Shown: piece by piece, positions 36,087 to 44,559 of the stretch | Numbering within the stretch: position 1 is the first letter of the stretch | Layout: the number at the start of each line of letters is the position of its first letter | Origin: Micromonosporaceae bacterium KJ-029 | GTDB lineage: Bacteria; Actinomycetota; Actinomycetes; Mycobacteriales; Micromonosporaceae | Reading direction: 5' to 3' | Assembly: GCA_005402585.1 (NCBI GenBank) | Contig: BIFP01000051.1 | Location: 124,001 to 188,000, forward strand | DNA: 64,000 nt | The notes under the pieces: model-generated | The model's database searches: none | Seen by the model: only the letters and a program-made list of their open reading frames with translations | Told to the model about the DNA's origin: nothing | Position numbers and translations under genes: made by a program

Positions 36087-36118
36087 CGCGCCGCCACCCG
36101 TGGTCGGGTGGCGGCGCG
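36087..36118. terminator. Bidirectional terminator between aidB and chitinase
   Basis: A perfect 14-bp stem (36087-36100 with 36105-36118) with TGGT loop lies between the convergent stops at 36082 and 36127 and can serve both strands. Confidence 0.85.
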
Positions 36119-36126
36119 GGCCGGTG

Positions 36127-37203
36127 TCAGCAGTAGAGGTTCGCTCCGGCGGGTACCCCCAGGATGCCCACGAACTGCTGGTACCGGGTGACCCGGCTCT
36201 GCACCTGGGCGGGGTTGCCGCCGTTGCACTCGATCGAGCCGTTGATGCTGCGGATGGTCTGGCCGAACCCGGCGCCGGTGACCATCGCGTTGTGCGCGGT
36301 CATCGTGCCGGGGCCGTTCTGCGTCATCCAGTACCAGATGGCGGTCTTCCAGGCCACGGCGGCGTCGTTCTGCACCAGCCAGGGGTTGGTCAGCAGCGGT
36401 AGCCCGAGAGCGTTGCCCGCCGCGTTGTAGTTGAAGTTCCAGCTCAGCTGGATCGGCCCGCGCCCGTAGTAGGCGGCCTGGCCGGCCGGGCAGCCGTACG
36501 GCTGGCTGCTGTCGCAGTAGTGCGGGTAGTTCGCCTGGTTCTGCTCCACGATGTGCACCAGCCCACCGGTCTCGTGGTACACGTTCGCGAGGAAGGCGGC
36601 GGCCTCCTGGCGCTGCACGGTGGCGCTGCCGCTACGGGCGAACGCCGGGTAGGCGCCGAGCGCGGCGACCAGGCCGGAGTACGTGTAGAAGGAGTTCCGG
36701 CCGGGGAACATCTGGTTGAACTGGGCCTCGCTGACCACGAAGCCGCCGGGGTTGGGCGGCGGGTTGGTGGTGGGCGGAGTGCCCGAGCAGTTGTAGGGAT
36801 CCCAGTACCAGGTGCTGATGGTCGGGTCGTAGCCCGGATTGTCGTGCTCGGCGATGTAGTACTGGCCGTTGGTGTACCGCACGATGCTGCCGGCGGTGTA
36901 CCAGGTACCGGCAACCCAGTTCGGGTAGTTGCAGTTGCCACCCGGCGGTGGGTTGCTGCCGCCACAGGCGCCGAGGTCCTGCCAGACTCCGGTGGTGCCG
37001 GGCGGGGCCTCGTTCTGGGTCCACCACTTCGCCTGGTAGTTGCGGCCGTTGTGGGAGACCTGCATGCCTCCGGTGTAGACCGCCGAGGACTGCCACGGCG
37101 TCGCGCAGGCGGCGGCGGAGGCGGCGGTCGACGGGATGACCGCCAGCAGCGCGCCGGCGAGGGTCAGCGCCGCGAGCGCGGCCAGGGCGCGCAATCTCGA
37201 CAT
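36127..37203 (-). CDS. Secreted GH19 chitinase with two chitin-binding modules
   Basis: A 358-residue secreted protein; ATG 37203 has AAGGAG six bases upstream. The signal peptide ends near ASAAACA (about 31). Two small aromatic CBM5/12-type modules follow: WQSSAVYTGGMQVSHNGRNY with KWWTQNEAPP, and WVAGTWYTAGSIVRYTNGQYY. A Pro linker leads to the GH19 lysozyme-like domain (about 145-358) with the catalytic Glu in ANVYHETGGL and the family motif YYGRGPIQLSWNFNY. It hydrolyses chitin, useful against fungi or for feeding. No DasR-like site was recognised upstream. Confidence 0.95.
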   Translation of the reverse strand: MSRLRALAALAALTLAGALLAVIPSTAASAAACATPWQSSAVYTGGMQVSHNGRNYQAKWWTQNEAPPGTTGVWQDLGACGGSNPPPGGNCNYPNWVAGTWYTAGSIVRYTNGQYYIAEHDNPGYDPTISTWYWDPYNCSGTPPTTNPPPNPGGFVVSEAQFNQMFPGRNSFYTYSGLVAALGAYPAFARSGSATVQRQEAAAFLANVYHETGGLVHIVEQNQANYPHYCDSSQPYGCPAGQAAYYGRGPIQLSWNFNYNAAGNALGLPLLTNPWLVQNDAAVAWKTAIWYWMTQNGPGTMTAHNAMVTGAGFGQTIRSINGSIECNGGNPAQVQSRVTRYQQFVGILGVPAGANLYC

Positions 37204-37580
37204 GTGATCACTCCTTCTCGATGGGGGAGCGGGACGTCGACGGCCGGGCGCATCGACAGGCATCATCGTAACATCTACTGTTCGCAAACTTTACTATTGG
37301 TGTGGACGGCGGGACGTTCCGTCCGGATGGCCGGGTCCGCCCCTCAGCCGAGCCCGGCCCGCGTAGCCCGTTGAGTCGTCCCGGGCGCTGTGGGATTCTT
37401 GTGCCTCGATGCGTTGTCGCGCGCGCGAGTGACCGTCGCCCGATGGGCAACCGGGACCGGCACGGTCCCCGGGGGACGACGGCAGGTGGCCTGAGCCGTC
37501 CGGGTGTCCCTTCCGCCGCCGAGGCCCGCCACCGGGGCCCGGCCGGGCAGAACTCCGCCGTGATCACGAAGGAAGCAACC
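37204..37580. other. Divergent regulatory interval between chitinase and GH-A hydrolase
   Basis: No gene. An AT-rich patch at 37262-37305 contrasts with the high-GC surroundings and contains the short inverted repeat AACA-N5-TGTT (37270-37282), a likely promoter region for one or both secreted hydrolases. I cannot assign a regulator. Confidence 0.4.
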
Positions 37581-39692
37581 ATGAGAGAACCGAGCACATC
37601 CGGTCGTCGACGCCTCGTACCGCCGAGATGGCTGTCCCGACGCGGCCGCGCGACGGTCGTGGCGAGCCTGCTGGTCGCCACCGGCGCCCTGTTCGGCATT
37701 CACCAGCCGAGCGTCAGCGCGGCGGCCGCGCCGGTGACCGTGACCGTGAACGCGCGGGCGGGACTGGCCACCGTGCCCGACACCGCGCTCGGCGTCAACC
37801 ACGCCATCTGGGATTCGCAGTTGGGCACCGTCGAGACCTCGGACCTGCTGCGTGCCGCCGGTGTCCAGATGATGCGCTACCCGGGCGGCTCGTACGCCGA
37901 CATCTACCACTGGCGGGACCACACCGCGCCCGGCGGCTACGTCGCCCCCGGCACCGACTTCGACACCTTCATGGCCGGGGTGCGGCGGGCCGGCGCCCAG
38001 CCGATGATCATCGCGAACTACGGCACCGGCACGCCGGCCGAGGCCGCCGACTGGGTGCGGTACGCGAACGTGACCAAGAAGTACGGCGCCCGGTACTGGA
38101 CGGTCGGCAACGAGAACTACGGCAACGGGCACTACGGGTCGGCCTGGGAGGCCGACCACCACCCCGACAAGAGCGCCACCTACTACGCGAACCTGGTGGT
38201 CGAGTACGCCGACGCGATGAAGGCCGTCGACCCCACCATCAAGGTCGGCGCGGTGCTGACCATGCCGGCGAACTGGCCGGACGGCCTGACCGCCGGCAAC
38301 GACCCGGGCCCGTGGAACCAGACCGTGCTCACCATCGCCGGGCCGAAGATCGACTTCGTTGACGTGCACTGGTACCCGGGCGGCAGCGCCGCCGACTCGC
38401 TGCCCCGGACCAGCCACATCACCGACGCGGTCCACCTGCTCCGGCAGCAGATCGCCCGGTACGCCGGGCCGAACGCCGCGCGTATCGGCATCAGCCTCAC
38501 CGAGGTGAACGTCACCTCCGGGGGCATGACCAGCCAGCCGGCCGCGCTGTTCCTGGCCGACGCGTACAGCGGGCTGCTGGCCAGCGGGGTCTTCACCGTC
38601 CACTGGTGGAACGTGCGCAACGGTATCGGTACCGTGTCCACCGTTGCTGGCCAGACCGACTACGGCGACTACGGCATGTTCTCCAGCGGCACCTGTACCT
38701 CGGACGGATCCGTCTGTGAGCCACCGCCGAACACGCCGTTCGCGTCGTACCACGGGCTGTCCATGATGAGCCTCTTCGCCCGGACGGGCGACCAGTTCAT
38801 CCGGGCCGGCTCGGATCAGTCCCTGGTCACCGCGCACGCGGTCCGGCGGGGCAACGGGGAGGTCGCGGTGCTTTTGGTGAACAAGGATCCCGACAACTCG
38901 TATCCGGTCACCATCGACTACGCCGGCTTCACGCCGTCCGCCGCCGCGCCGACCGTGTACAGCCACACCAACGGCGCCACCGCCATCGCCACCAGCCAGA
39001 GCGGCAGCGCGACCAGCCGGACGCTGCCGCCGTACTCGCTGACCACGCTCGTGCTACGCCCGGCCGCCGTGGTGGCCGGCCAGCCCGGTGCGCCCGGCCA
39101 GCCGGCCGCCAGCGGCGTCACCGACCGGAGCGCGACGATCTCCTGGCCGGCGGCCACCCGGGGCGGCAGCCCGATCGCCAAGTACGAGGTGTACCGGCAG
39201 AACGGCGCGGTCAGCGAGCAACTCGGGGAGACCTCGGGCACTACGTTCACGGTCGGCAACCTCAACCCCGGCAGCCGTTACACCGTCAACGTGCTGACCC
39301 GGGACACCGCGGGTCGGGTGTCCTGGGCCTCGCCGCCGCTCACCTTCACCACCGGCAGCCCGGCCAGCAGCACCTGCGGTGTCCGCTTCACCAACACCAC
39401 GGACTGGGGCAACGGCTACGTGGGCACCGTCGACATCGTCAACAACGGCGCGAGCCCGATCAACGGCTGGACGCTGACCTGGACCTGGCCGACGACGTGG
39501 CAGCAGGTGAGCAGCGGCTGGAGCGCGAACTGGGAACAGGTCGGCACCGCCGTCAGGGTCACCAGCACCGACGACAACCGCCAGATCGCCGGTGGGGGCA
39601 GCACGAGCGCGGGCTTCGTCGGCGCGTACAGCGGCCCGAACGTGCTGCCGACCGCGTTCCGGCTCAACGGCACACTCTGCACCAGCCTCTGA
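37581..39692 (+). CDS. Secreted clan GH-A hydrolase with FN3 and CBM2
   Basis: A 703-residue secreted enzyme; ATG 37581 is preceded by GAAGGAAG. A long basic n-region and signal peptide end near SVSAAAAP (about 50). The catalytic domain (about 50-495) has ALGVNHAIWDSQLGTVET, QMMRYPGGSYADIYHWRD, WTVGNENYGNG with acid/base Glu178 and ISLTEVNVTSGG with candidate nucleophile Glu308, a clan GH-A layout nearest to GH51/GH79-type enzymes. An FN3 domain (about 500-590) and a C-terminal CBM2 (about 598-703, with paired Cys and exposed Trp) follow. CBM2 targets cellulose or xylan. The family and substrate are not fixed by eye; an arabinofuranosidase role would fit the rest of the window. Confidence 0.8.
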   Translation: MREPSTSGRRRLVPPRWLSRRGRATVVASLLVATGALFGIHQPSVSAAAAPVTVTVNARAGLATVPDTALGVNHAIWDSQLGTVETSDLLRAAGVQMMRYPGGSYADIYHWRDHTAPGGYVAPGTDFDTFMAGVRRAGAQPMIIANYGTGTPAEAADWVRYANVTKKYGARYWTVGNENYGNGHYGSAWEADHHPDKSATYYANLVVEYADAMKAVDPTIKVGAVLTMPANWPDGLTAGNDPGPWNQTVLTIAGPKIDFVDVHWYPGGSAADSLPRTSHITDAVHLLRQQIARYAGPNAARIGISLTEVNVTSGGMTSQPAALFLADAYSGLLASGVFTVHWWNVRNGIGTVSTVAGQTDYGDYGMFSSGTCTSDGSVCEPPPNTPFASYHGLSMMSLFARTGDQFIRAGSDQSLVTAHAVRRGNGEVAVLLVNKDPDNSYPVTIDYAGFTPSAAAPTVYSHTNGATAIATSQSGSATSRTLPPYSLTTLVLRPAAVVAGQPGAPGQPAASGVTDRSATISWPAATRGGSPIAKYEVYRQNGAVSEQLGETSGTTFTVGNLNPGSRYTVNVLTRDTAGRVSWASPPLTFTTGSPASSTCGVRFTNTTDWGNGYVGTVDIVNNGASPINGWTLTWTWPTTWQQVSSGWSANWEQVGTAVRVTSTDDNRQIAGGGSTSAGFVGAYSGPNVLPTAFRLNGTLCTSL

Positions 39693-39737
39693 CGTTTCCC
39701 GATCGGCGTTCGGGCGCGGGTCGACCGGTGGGCGTCC

Positions 39738-39777
39738 GGTGCCGCCGGCGGAGTCTCTCGATTCCGCTGGCGGTGCC
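39738..39777 (+). terminator. Terminator after GH-A/CBM2 gene
   Basis: A 15-bp stem with a few G-U pairs (39738-39752 with 39763-39777) and a 10-base loop, between convergent genes ending at 39692 and 39831. Confidence 0.65.
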
Positions 39778-39830
39778 ACCGCGGGTGCTCCGCCGCCGGC
39801 AACCCCTCATGGCGTCCGGACGGACCTCGA

Positions 39831-40238
39831 TCAGGCCGGCGTGACCCGGTGCCACAGGTCGTCGAAGGCGATGCTGTCGAAGAAGGCGACCACATCGACG
39901 ATCTCTTGATCCGGCATCGTCAGATACCAGGTGTACGTGTTGCGGTACGGCAGCCCGTCGCGGGCCGTGGACGCGGAGTCGAAGTACGCGATGACGACGT
40001 CGCCATCGGCGTAGATGCCGTGCACGGTGGGCACGGCCGGAGTGGACAGCCGTGCGTTGTACGGCTGGAGGGCCCGGCGGAAGAAGTCGTCCCGCCCCTG
40101 GTAGGCGCCGGCGACCACACTGTTGCCGACGACGGTCCAGGTCGCGTCGGCGGCCAGCAGGTCGAACGGGCTCCCGGTCCCGGCTGCCCACTGGTCGAAC
40201 GCCTCCCGGATGCGCTGCCTGCGCCGGTCTTCGTCCAC
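39831..40238 (-). CDS. SnoaL-like / NTF2-fold protein
   Basis: A 135-residue NTF2-superfamily protein of the SnoaL-like type: IREAFDQWAAGTGSPFDLLAADATWTV, GAYQGRDDFFRRAL, and VVAFFDSIAFDDLWHRV. GTG 40238 has GAGGAGGAT upstream, which is why the long open frame to 40664 is not used. Members include ketosteroid-isomerase-like enzymes, polyketide cyclases and many of unknown role. It stands alone, divergent from the cutinase gene. Confidence 0.85.
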   Translation of the reverse strand: MDEDRRRQRIREAFDQWAAGTGSPFDLLAADATWTVVGNSVVAGAYQGRDDFFRRALQPYNARLSTPAVPTVHGIYADGDVVIAYFDSASTARDGLPYRNTYTWYLTMPDQEIVDVVAFFDSIAFDDLWHRVTPA

Positions 40239-40428
40239 TAGATCCTCCTCAGGCGGGCGGGAAGCTGGCCCTAAGCCTGGCAGCCGCCGAGGCGGCCCGT
40301 CGGGCATTCGCGGTACTTGCCCGCGCGCCTCGATCCGGGTGACTGGTGATTTTGCCGATGCGGCGCTGGTGAGGCAGCGCAAACACTGATCGCAGTCGAT
40401 GCCGCTCCGACCCAAGGGAGTATCCGAC

Positions 40429-41316
40429 GTGCGATCATCCACCACCACCCGTCCCCGTTCCCTCGCCCTCGTGGCCCGGTTGGCGATGGCTGCCGTCCTG
40501 GCCGCCGGTGGCGTCGTTGCCACCTCGTCCGCCGCCCAGGCCGCCAACCCGTACGAGCGCGGTCCCGCGCCGACCCACGCGATCCTGGAAGCCAGTCGCG
40601 GTCCCTTCGCCACCTCCTCGCTGAACGTCTCCTCTCTGGTCACCGGCTTCGGTGGCGGCGTCATCTACTACCCGACCACCACCACCCAGGGCACCTTCGG
40701 CGCGGTGGCCATCTCGCCCGGCTACACCGCCTCGTGGTCGAGCATCGACTGGCTGGGACCGCGGATCGCCTCGCACGGCTTCGTGGTCATCGGCATCGAG
40801 ACCAACAGCCGCCTGGACCAGCCCGCCAGCCGGGGCCGGCAGCTGCTGGCCGCGCTGGACTATCTGACCCAGCGCAGCTCGGTGCGGAGCCGGGTCGACG
40901 CCAGCAGGCTCGCCGTGGCCGGCCACTCGATGGGCGGCGGTGGCAGCCTGGAGGCCGCCGCCAGCCGACCGTCGTTGCAGGCGGCCGTGCCGCTCGCGCC
41001 ATGGAACCTGACGAAGAACTGGTCGAACCTACGGGTGCCGACGCTGATCGTCGGCGGCGAGAACGACAGTGTCGCCCCGGTCGCGACGCACTCCGAGCCG
41101 TTCTACAACAGCATCCCGGCCTCGGCGGAGAAGGCGTACCTGGAGCTCAACAACGCGAGCCACTACTTCCCGCAGACGGTCAACACGCCCACCGCCAAGC
41201 AGATGGTGTCCTGGTTGAAGCGGTTCGTCGACGACGACACCCGCTACGAGCAGTTCCTCTGCCCCGGCCCGAGCGGCCTGGCCATCGAGGAGTATCGAAA
41301 CACCTGCCCGCACTGA
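40429..41316 (+). CDS. Secreted cutinase / polyester hydrolase (TfCut2-like)
   Basis: A 295-residue secreted alpha/beta hydrolase. GTG 40429 follows GGGAG. The signal peptide ends at AQA (about residue 38) and the mature protein begins ANPYERGP, as in Thermobifida cutinases. The nucleophile is Ser167 in GHSMGGGG, with Asp213 in [12 protein letters not shown] and His245 in NNASHYF at the same spacing as the Ser130-Asp176-His208 triad of T. fusca Cut2. PGYT (oxyanion/aromatic clamp) and the C-terminal Cys pair (LCPGP and NTCPH) are also kept. Such enzymes hydrolyse plant cutin and short polyesters; several cleave PET. Natural role here is probably plant-surface polyester use. Confidence 0.95.
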   Translation: MRSSTTTRPRSLALVARLAMAAVLAAGGVVATSSAAQAANPYERGPAPTHAILEASRGPFATSSLNVSSLVTGFGGGVIYYPTTTTQGTFGAVAISPGYTASWSSIDWLGPRIASHGFVVIGIETNSRLDQPASRGRQLLAALDYLTQRSSVRSRVDASRLAVAGHSMGGGGSLEAAASRPSLQAAVPLAPWNLTKNWSNLRVPTLIVGGENDSVAPVATHSEPFYNSIPASAEKAYLELNNASHYFPQTVNTPTAKQMVSWLKRFVDDDTRYEQFLCPGPSGLAIEEYRNTCPH

Positions 41317-41324
41317 CGTGCCTC

Positions 41325-41350
41325 GGGGCGGTCGCCGATGCGACCGCCCC
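41325..41350 (+). terminator. Terminator after cutinase gene
   Basis: Perfect 10-bp stem GGGGCGGTCG (41325-41334) with CGACCGCCCC (41341-41350), loop CCGATG, eight bases after the stop. Confidence 0.75.
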
Positions 41351-41398
41351 CAATCGTCCGGCCGCCGGTCTTCCGTCCCACCGACCGGCGGCTCTATA

Positions 41399-41415
41399 TT
41401 GCATTGGCAGTGCAA
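41399..41415 (+). promoter_or_regulatory. Palindromic operator before acyl-CoA dehydrogenase pair
   Basis: TTGCATTGGCAGTGCAA is a 17-bp hyphenated palindrome (TTGCA and TGCAA arms) 18 bp before the GTG at 41434, in an AT-rich patch with TATATT just upstream. It is a likely TetR-type binding site; the TetR at 51334 is the nearest candidate. Confidence 0.5.
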
Positions 41416-41433
41416 ATAAATCGGAGGTGGCGA

Positions 41434-42591
41434 GTGTCCGACCACACCGCCGACCGGCTACGGGGGCTGGTCGCCGCGTTCCTGCGTACACGCGATCCGG
41501 GCGGCGACCGGACCGGTTTCCTGCGCGCCCGGTTCGACGCCGGGCTGGCCTGGGTGCACTATCCGGCCGGGCTCGGCGGCCTGGCCGCGCCACCGCACCT
41601 GCAACCGGTGGTCGACGCGGCCTTCGCCGAGGTTGACGCGCCGGACAACCGCCCCCGGCGTAACAGCATCGGCCTCGGCATGGCCGCGCCTACCCTGCTC
41701 CGGCACGGCACCGACGCGCAGTGCCGGCGCTGGCTGCGACCGTTGTGGACCGGCGAGGAGGTCTGGTGCCAGCTGTTCAGCGAGCCCGACGCCGGCTCCG
41801 ACCTGGCCGGCCTGCGGACCAGCGCCGTGCGCGACGGCGACGACTGGGTGGTCGACGGGCAGAAGGTGTGGACGTCGATGGCCCACGAGGCGCGGTGGGC
41901 GGTCCTGCTGGCGCGCACCGACCCGGCCGTACCCAAGCACCGCGGCATCACCTACTTCGTCTGCGACATGACCGCACCGGGAGTGCAGGTACGGCCGCTG
42001 CGTCAGCTCACCGGCGAGGCGGAGTTCAACGAGGTCTTCCTGACCGGCGTGCGGGTGCCCGACAGCCAGCGGGTAGGTGCGGTGGGGGAGGGCTGGCAGG
42101 TCGCCCGTACCACGCTGATGAACGAGCGCGTCGCGATCGGTGGCCGGCCGCTGCCCCGCGAGGGTGGCATGGTCGGGCTGGTGGCACGGCTGTGGCGGGA
42201 GCGGCCGGAGCTGCGCACCGCCGGCCTGCACCAGGAGGTCGTCCACTCGTGGGTACGCGCCGAAGCCGCCCGGCTGGCCGCGCTGCGACTGCGCCAGCTC
42301 GTCGCCGCCGGCCAGCCCGGCCCCGAGGGCTCGGCGGTGAAGCTCTCCTTCGCCGAGCTGAGCCAGCGGATCAGCGGGCTGGAGGTGGAGCTGCTCGGCG
42401 CCGAGGGGCTGCGGCACGACGACTGGGCGATGCGCCGTCCGGAGGAACCGGACCTGCTCGGTCGCACCGCCACCTACCGCTACCTGCGCGCCCGGGGCAA
42501 CTCGATCGAGGGCGGGACGTCGGAGATCCTGCGCACCGTCATCGCCGAGCGGGTGCTCGGCCTGCCCACCGAATCCCGGGTGGACCGATGA
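41434..42591 (+). CDS. Acyl-CoA dehydrogenase, FadE subunit 1
   Basis: A 385-residue acyl-CoA dehydrogenase-family flavoprotein. GTG 41434 has GGAGG six bases upstream. Motifs: CQLFSEPDAGSDLAGLRT (FAD contact), VVDGQKVWTSMAHEA, and C-terminal ARGNSIEGGTSEILRTVIAERVLGLP. At the usual catalytic Glu position of the C-terminal YEGTS motif there is Gly, with Glu one residue earlier, as in FadE26/FadE34-type enzymes of steroid and branched-acyl catabolism. It overlaps the next dehydrogenase gene by four bases (ATGA). In mycobacteria such adjacent unequal pairs form alpha2beta2 heterotetramers; I infer the same here. Confidence 0.9.
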   Translation: MSDHTADRLRGLVAAFLRTRDPGGDRTGFLRARFDAGLAWVHYPAGLGGLAAPPHLQPVVDAAFAEVDAPDNRPRRNSIGLGMAAPTLLRHGTDAQCRRWLRPLWTGEEVWCQLFSEPDAGSDLAGLRTSAVRDGDDWVVDGQKVWTSMAHEARWAVLLARTDPAVPKHRGITYFVCDMTAPGVQVRPLRQLTGEAEFNEVFLTGVRVPDSQRVGAVGEGWQVARTTLMNERVAIGGRPLPREGGMVGLVARLWRERPELRTAGLHQEVVHSWVRAEAARLAALRLRQLVAAGQPGPEGSAVKLSFAELSQRISGLEVELLGAEGLRHDDWAMRRPEEPDLLGRTATYRYLRARGNSIEGGTSEILRTVIAERVLGLPTESRVDR

Positions 42592-43715
42592 CCGACCTGC
42601 TCTACGGCGCCGACGAGGAGGCGCTGCGCGACAGCGTACGGGCCTTGTTGACGGCGCATGCGCCGTGGCGGCGGACGCTGGCCCGGCTGGACGGCGACGA
42701 ACCGTACGACAGCGCACTGTGGACCCGACTGGTCGACCAGCTCGGCGTGACCGGTCTGGCGGTGCCCGCCGAACTCGGCGGCGCCGGTGCCGGCTTCCGC
42801 GAGGTCGCCGTGGTGCTGGAGGAGCTGGGCCGGGCCGTCGCGCCAGTGCCGTTCCTGGGCGCCGCCGTGGCCACCCGGGCGCTGCTGGCCTGCGGTGATA
42901 CCGAGCTGCTCGGCCAACTGGCCACCGGCGAGTGCGACGCGGCTCTGGCGGTCTGCCTCGCCACCGCGCCCGACGCGCCACCCCGGCCGGTCACGGTGGA
43001 TCCCGGCCCGGCGCTGTCCGGCACGGTGCCCGGCGTGGCCGACGCCCTGCCCGGCGCCCTGCTGCTGGTCCCGGCCGGTGACGGGTTGTACGCCGTCGAG
43101 GCCACCCACCCCGGGGTGCGGATGACGCCCGTGGTGTCGCTCGACGCCACCCGCCCGCTGGCCGACATCGTGCTCACCGGCGCTCCGGCCCGGATGGTCG
43201 CCACCGGAGCGATGGCGGGCCGGGCGGTGTCGGCGGCGTTGACCGCCGGCGCGGCGCTGCTCGCCTCCGAGCAGGTCGGCCTGGCCCAGTGGTGCCTGGA
43301 CACGACCGTCGCCTACGTGCGGGACCGTCACCAGTTCGGCCGCTCGGTCGGCTCGTTCCAGGCGGTCAAGCACCGGCTGGCCGACCTGTGGGTGGAGGTC
43401 ACCGAGGCCCGGGCGGTGGCCCGGCACGCCGCCGACCGCCTCGCCGCCGGGGATCCGGAGGCGCCGCTGGCGGCCGCGCTGGCGCAGGCGTACTGCGGTC
43501 CGGTCGCGGTGCGGGCCGCGGAGGTCTGCGTCCAACTGCACGGCGGGCTCGGCTTCACCTGGGAACACCCGGCGCATCTGTACCTCAAGCGGGCCAAGAG
43601 CAACGCCATCGCCTTCGGCACCGCCGACCGGCACCGGGCGGCCCTGGCCCGGCTGGTCGACCTGCCACCGCCCGTCGCGATGGCGCGGGTAACGACCGGG
43701 TATCGAAGGTCTTGA
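42588..43715 (+). CDS. Acyl-CoA dehydrogenase, FadE subunit 2
   Basis: A 375-residue acyl-CoA dehydrogenase-fold protein, shorter in motif content than its partner. The N-terminal half has LVDQLGVTGLAVPAELGGAGAG and the C-terminal half VAYVRDRHQFGRSVGSFQAVKH and VQLHGGLGFTWEHPAHLYLKR. The middle FAD-binding TEPxxGSD motif is missing, and no Glu is seen at the canonical catalytic site. This is what is expected of the non-catalytic or half-site subunit of a FadE heteromer. ATG overlaps the upstream stop. Its likely role is to complete the active enzyme with the 41434 product. Confidence 0.88.
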   Translation: MTDLLYGADEEALRDSVRALLTAHAPWRRTLARLDGDEPYDSALWTRLVDQLGVTGLAVPAELGGAGAGFREVAVVLEELGRAVAPVPFLGAAVATRALLACGDTELLGQLATGECDAALAVCLATAPDAPPRPVTVDPGPALSGTVPGVADALPGALLLVPAGDGLYAVEATHPGVRMTPVVSLDATRPLADIVLTGAPARMVATGAMAGRAVSAALTAGAALLASEQVGLAQWCLDTTVAYVRDRHQFGRSVGSFQAVKHRLADLWVEVTEARAVARHAADRLAAGDPEAPLAAALAQAYCGPVAVRAAEVCVQLHGGLGFTWEHPAHLYLKRAKSNAIAFGTADRHRAALARLVDLPPPVAMARVTTGYRRS

Positions 43716-43748
43716 CGGGGTCGCCGTGAAACGTACACTCCCAGTGTA
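43712..43748 (+). promoter_or_regulatory. Promoter with perfect palindrome over -10, before ABC transporter
   Basis: TTGACG (43712-43717) and TACACT (43734-43739) are 16 bases apart. The perfect palindrome TACACT-CCC-AGTGTA (43734-43748) begins at the -10. The -35 overlaps the stop of the upstream gene. It gives the transporter operon its own regulated promoter. Confidence 0.65.
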
Positions 43749-43773
43749 ATAACTTTGGCCGAGGGGAGGGGTG

Positions 43774-44559
43774 ATGGAGGACGGTCTCGCCCTGCACCAC
43801 ATCGGCGTCCGCTTCGGCGGCCTCACCGCCCTCGACGACGTCTCGCTGCGGGTGGCGCCGGGCGAGGTGGTGGGGGTGATCGGCCCCAACGGGGCCGGTA
43901 AGACCACCCTGTTCAACGTCGTCTGCGGTTTCGTCACCCCGCACACCGGCACGCTGACCCTCGACGGCCGACCGCTGCGGCCGCGTCCGCACCGGCTGAC
44001 CCGGCTGGGCATCGCCAGGACGCTTCAGGGCACCGGGCTGTTCGCCGGGCTCACCGTGCTGGAGAACGTGATGGCCGGCGCCTCGCACACCGCTCGCACC
44101 GGCCTCCTTCCCGCCCTGCTCGGCCTGCCCCGCAGCGACCGCGACGAGCGTCGACTGCGCCGGCACGCCCACGCCGTCCTCGACGAGCTGGGCATCGCGG
44201 CACACGCCGGGGCCGCGCCGGGGACCCTGCCGTTCGCCGTACGCCAGCGGGTCGCCCTGGCCCGCGCGCTGGCCGCCCGTCCCCGGCTGCTGCTGCTCGA
44301 CGAGCCGGCCGGCGGCCTGGGCGCCGAGGATGTGGACGGGCTGGCGGAGCTGATCCGGGGCCTGCCGCACCGGGCCACCGACCCGTGCGCGGTGCTGCTG
44401 GTGGAGCACCACATGGACCTGGTCATGGCGGTCTGCGACCGGATCGTGGTCCTCGACTTCGGTCGGGTCGTCGCCGCCGGGCCACCGGAGGCGGTCCGCG
44501 AGGAACCTGCGGTGGTGGACGCCTACCTCGGCGCCGCCGTCGACGAGGCAGCAGCATGA
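43774..44559 (+). CDS. Branched-chain-type ABC transporter ATPase (LivG-like)
   Basis: A 261-residue ABC ATPase with Walker A GPNGAGKTT, Walker B LLLLDEPAGGL and the H-loop VEHHMD of LivG. The ABC signature, normally LSYGQQR in LivG, reads LPFAVRQRVALARAL, an unusual degeneration of the LSGGQ C-loop. A GTG immediately before the ATG is an alternative start; GAGGGGAGGG supplies the ribosome-binding site. It overlaps the LivF-like gene by four bases. The transporter probably imports the hydrophobic or branched compound that the surrounding dehydrogenases consume, rather than amino acids. Confidence 0.92.
   Translation: MEDGLALHHIGVRFGGLTALDDVSLRVAPGEVVGVIGPNGAGKTTLFNVVCGFVTPHTGTLTLDGRPLRPRPHRLTRLGIARTLQGTGLFAGLTVLENVMAGASHTARTGLLPALLGLPRSDRDERRLRRHAHAVLDELGIAAHAGAAPGTLPFAVRQRVALARALAARPRLLLLDEPAGGLGAEDVDGLAELIRGLPHRATDPCAVLLVEHHMDLVMAVCDRIVVLDFGRVVAAGPPEAVREEPAVVDAYLGAAVDEAAA

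Noticed and set aside
34274-36229. 651-residue minus-strand open frame over aidB
   Set aside because: Shadow of the AidB-like gene; it also runs through the bidirectional terminator.
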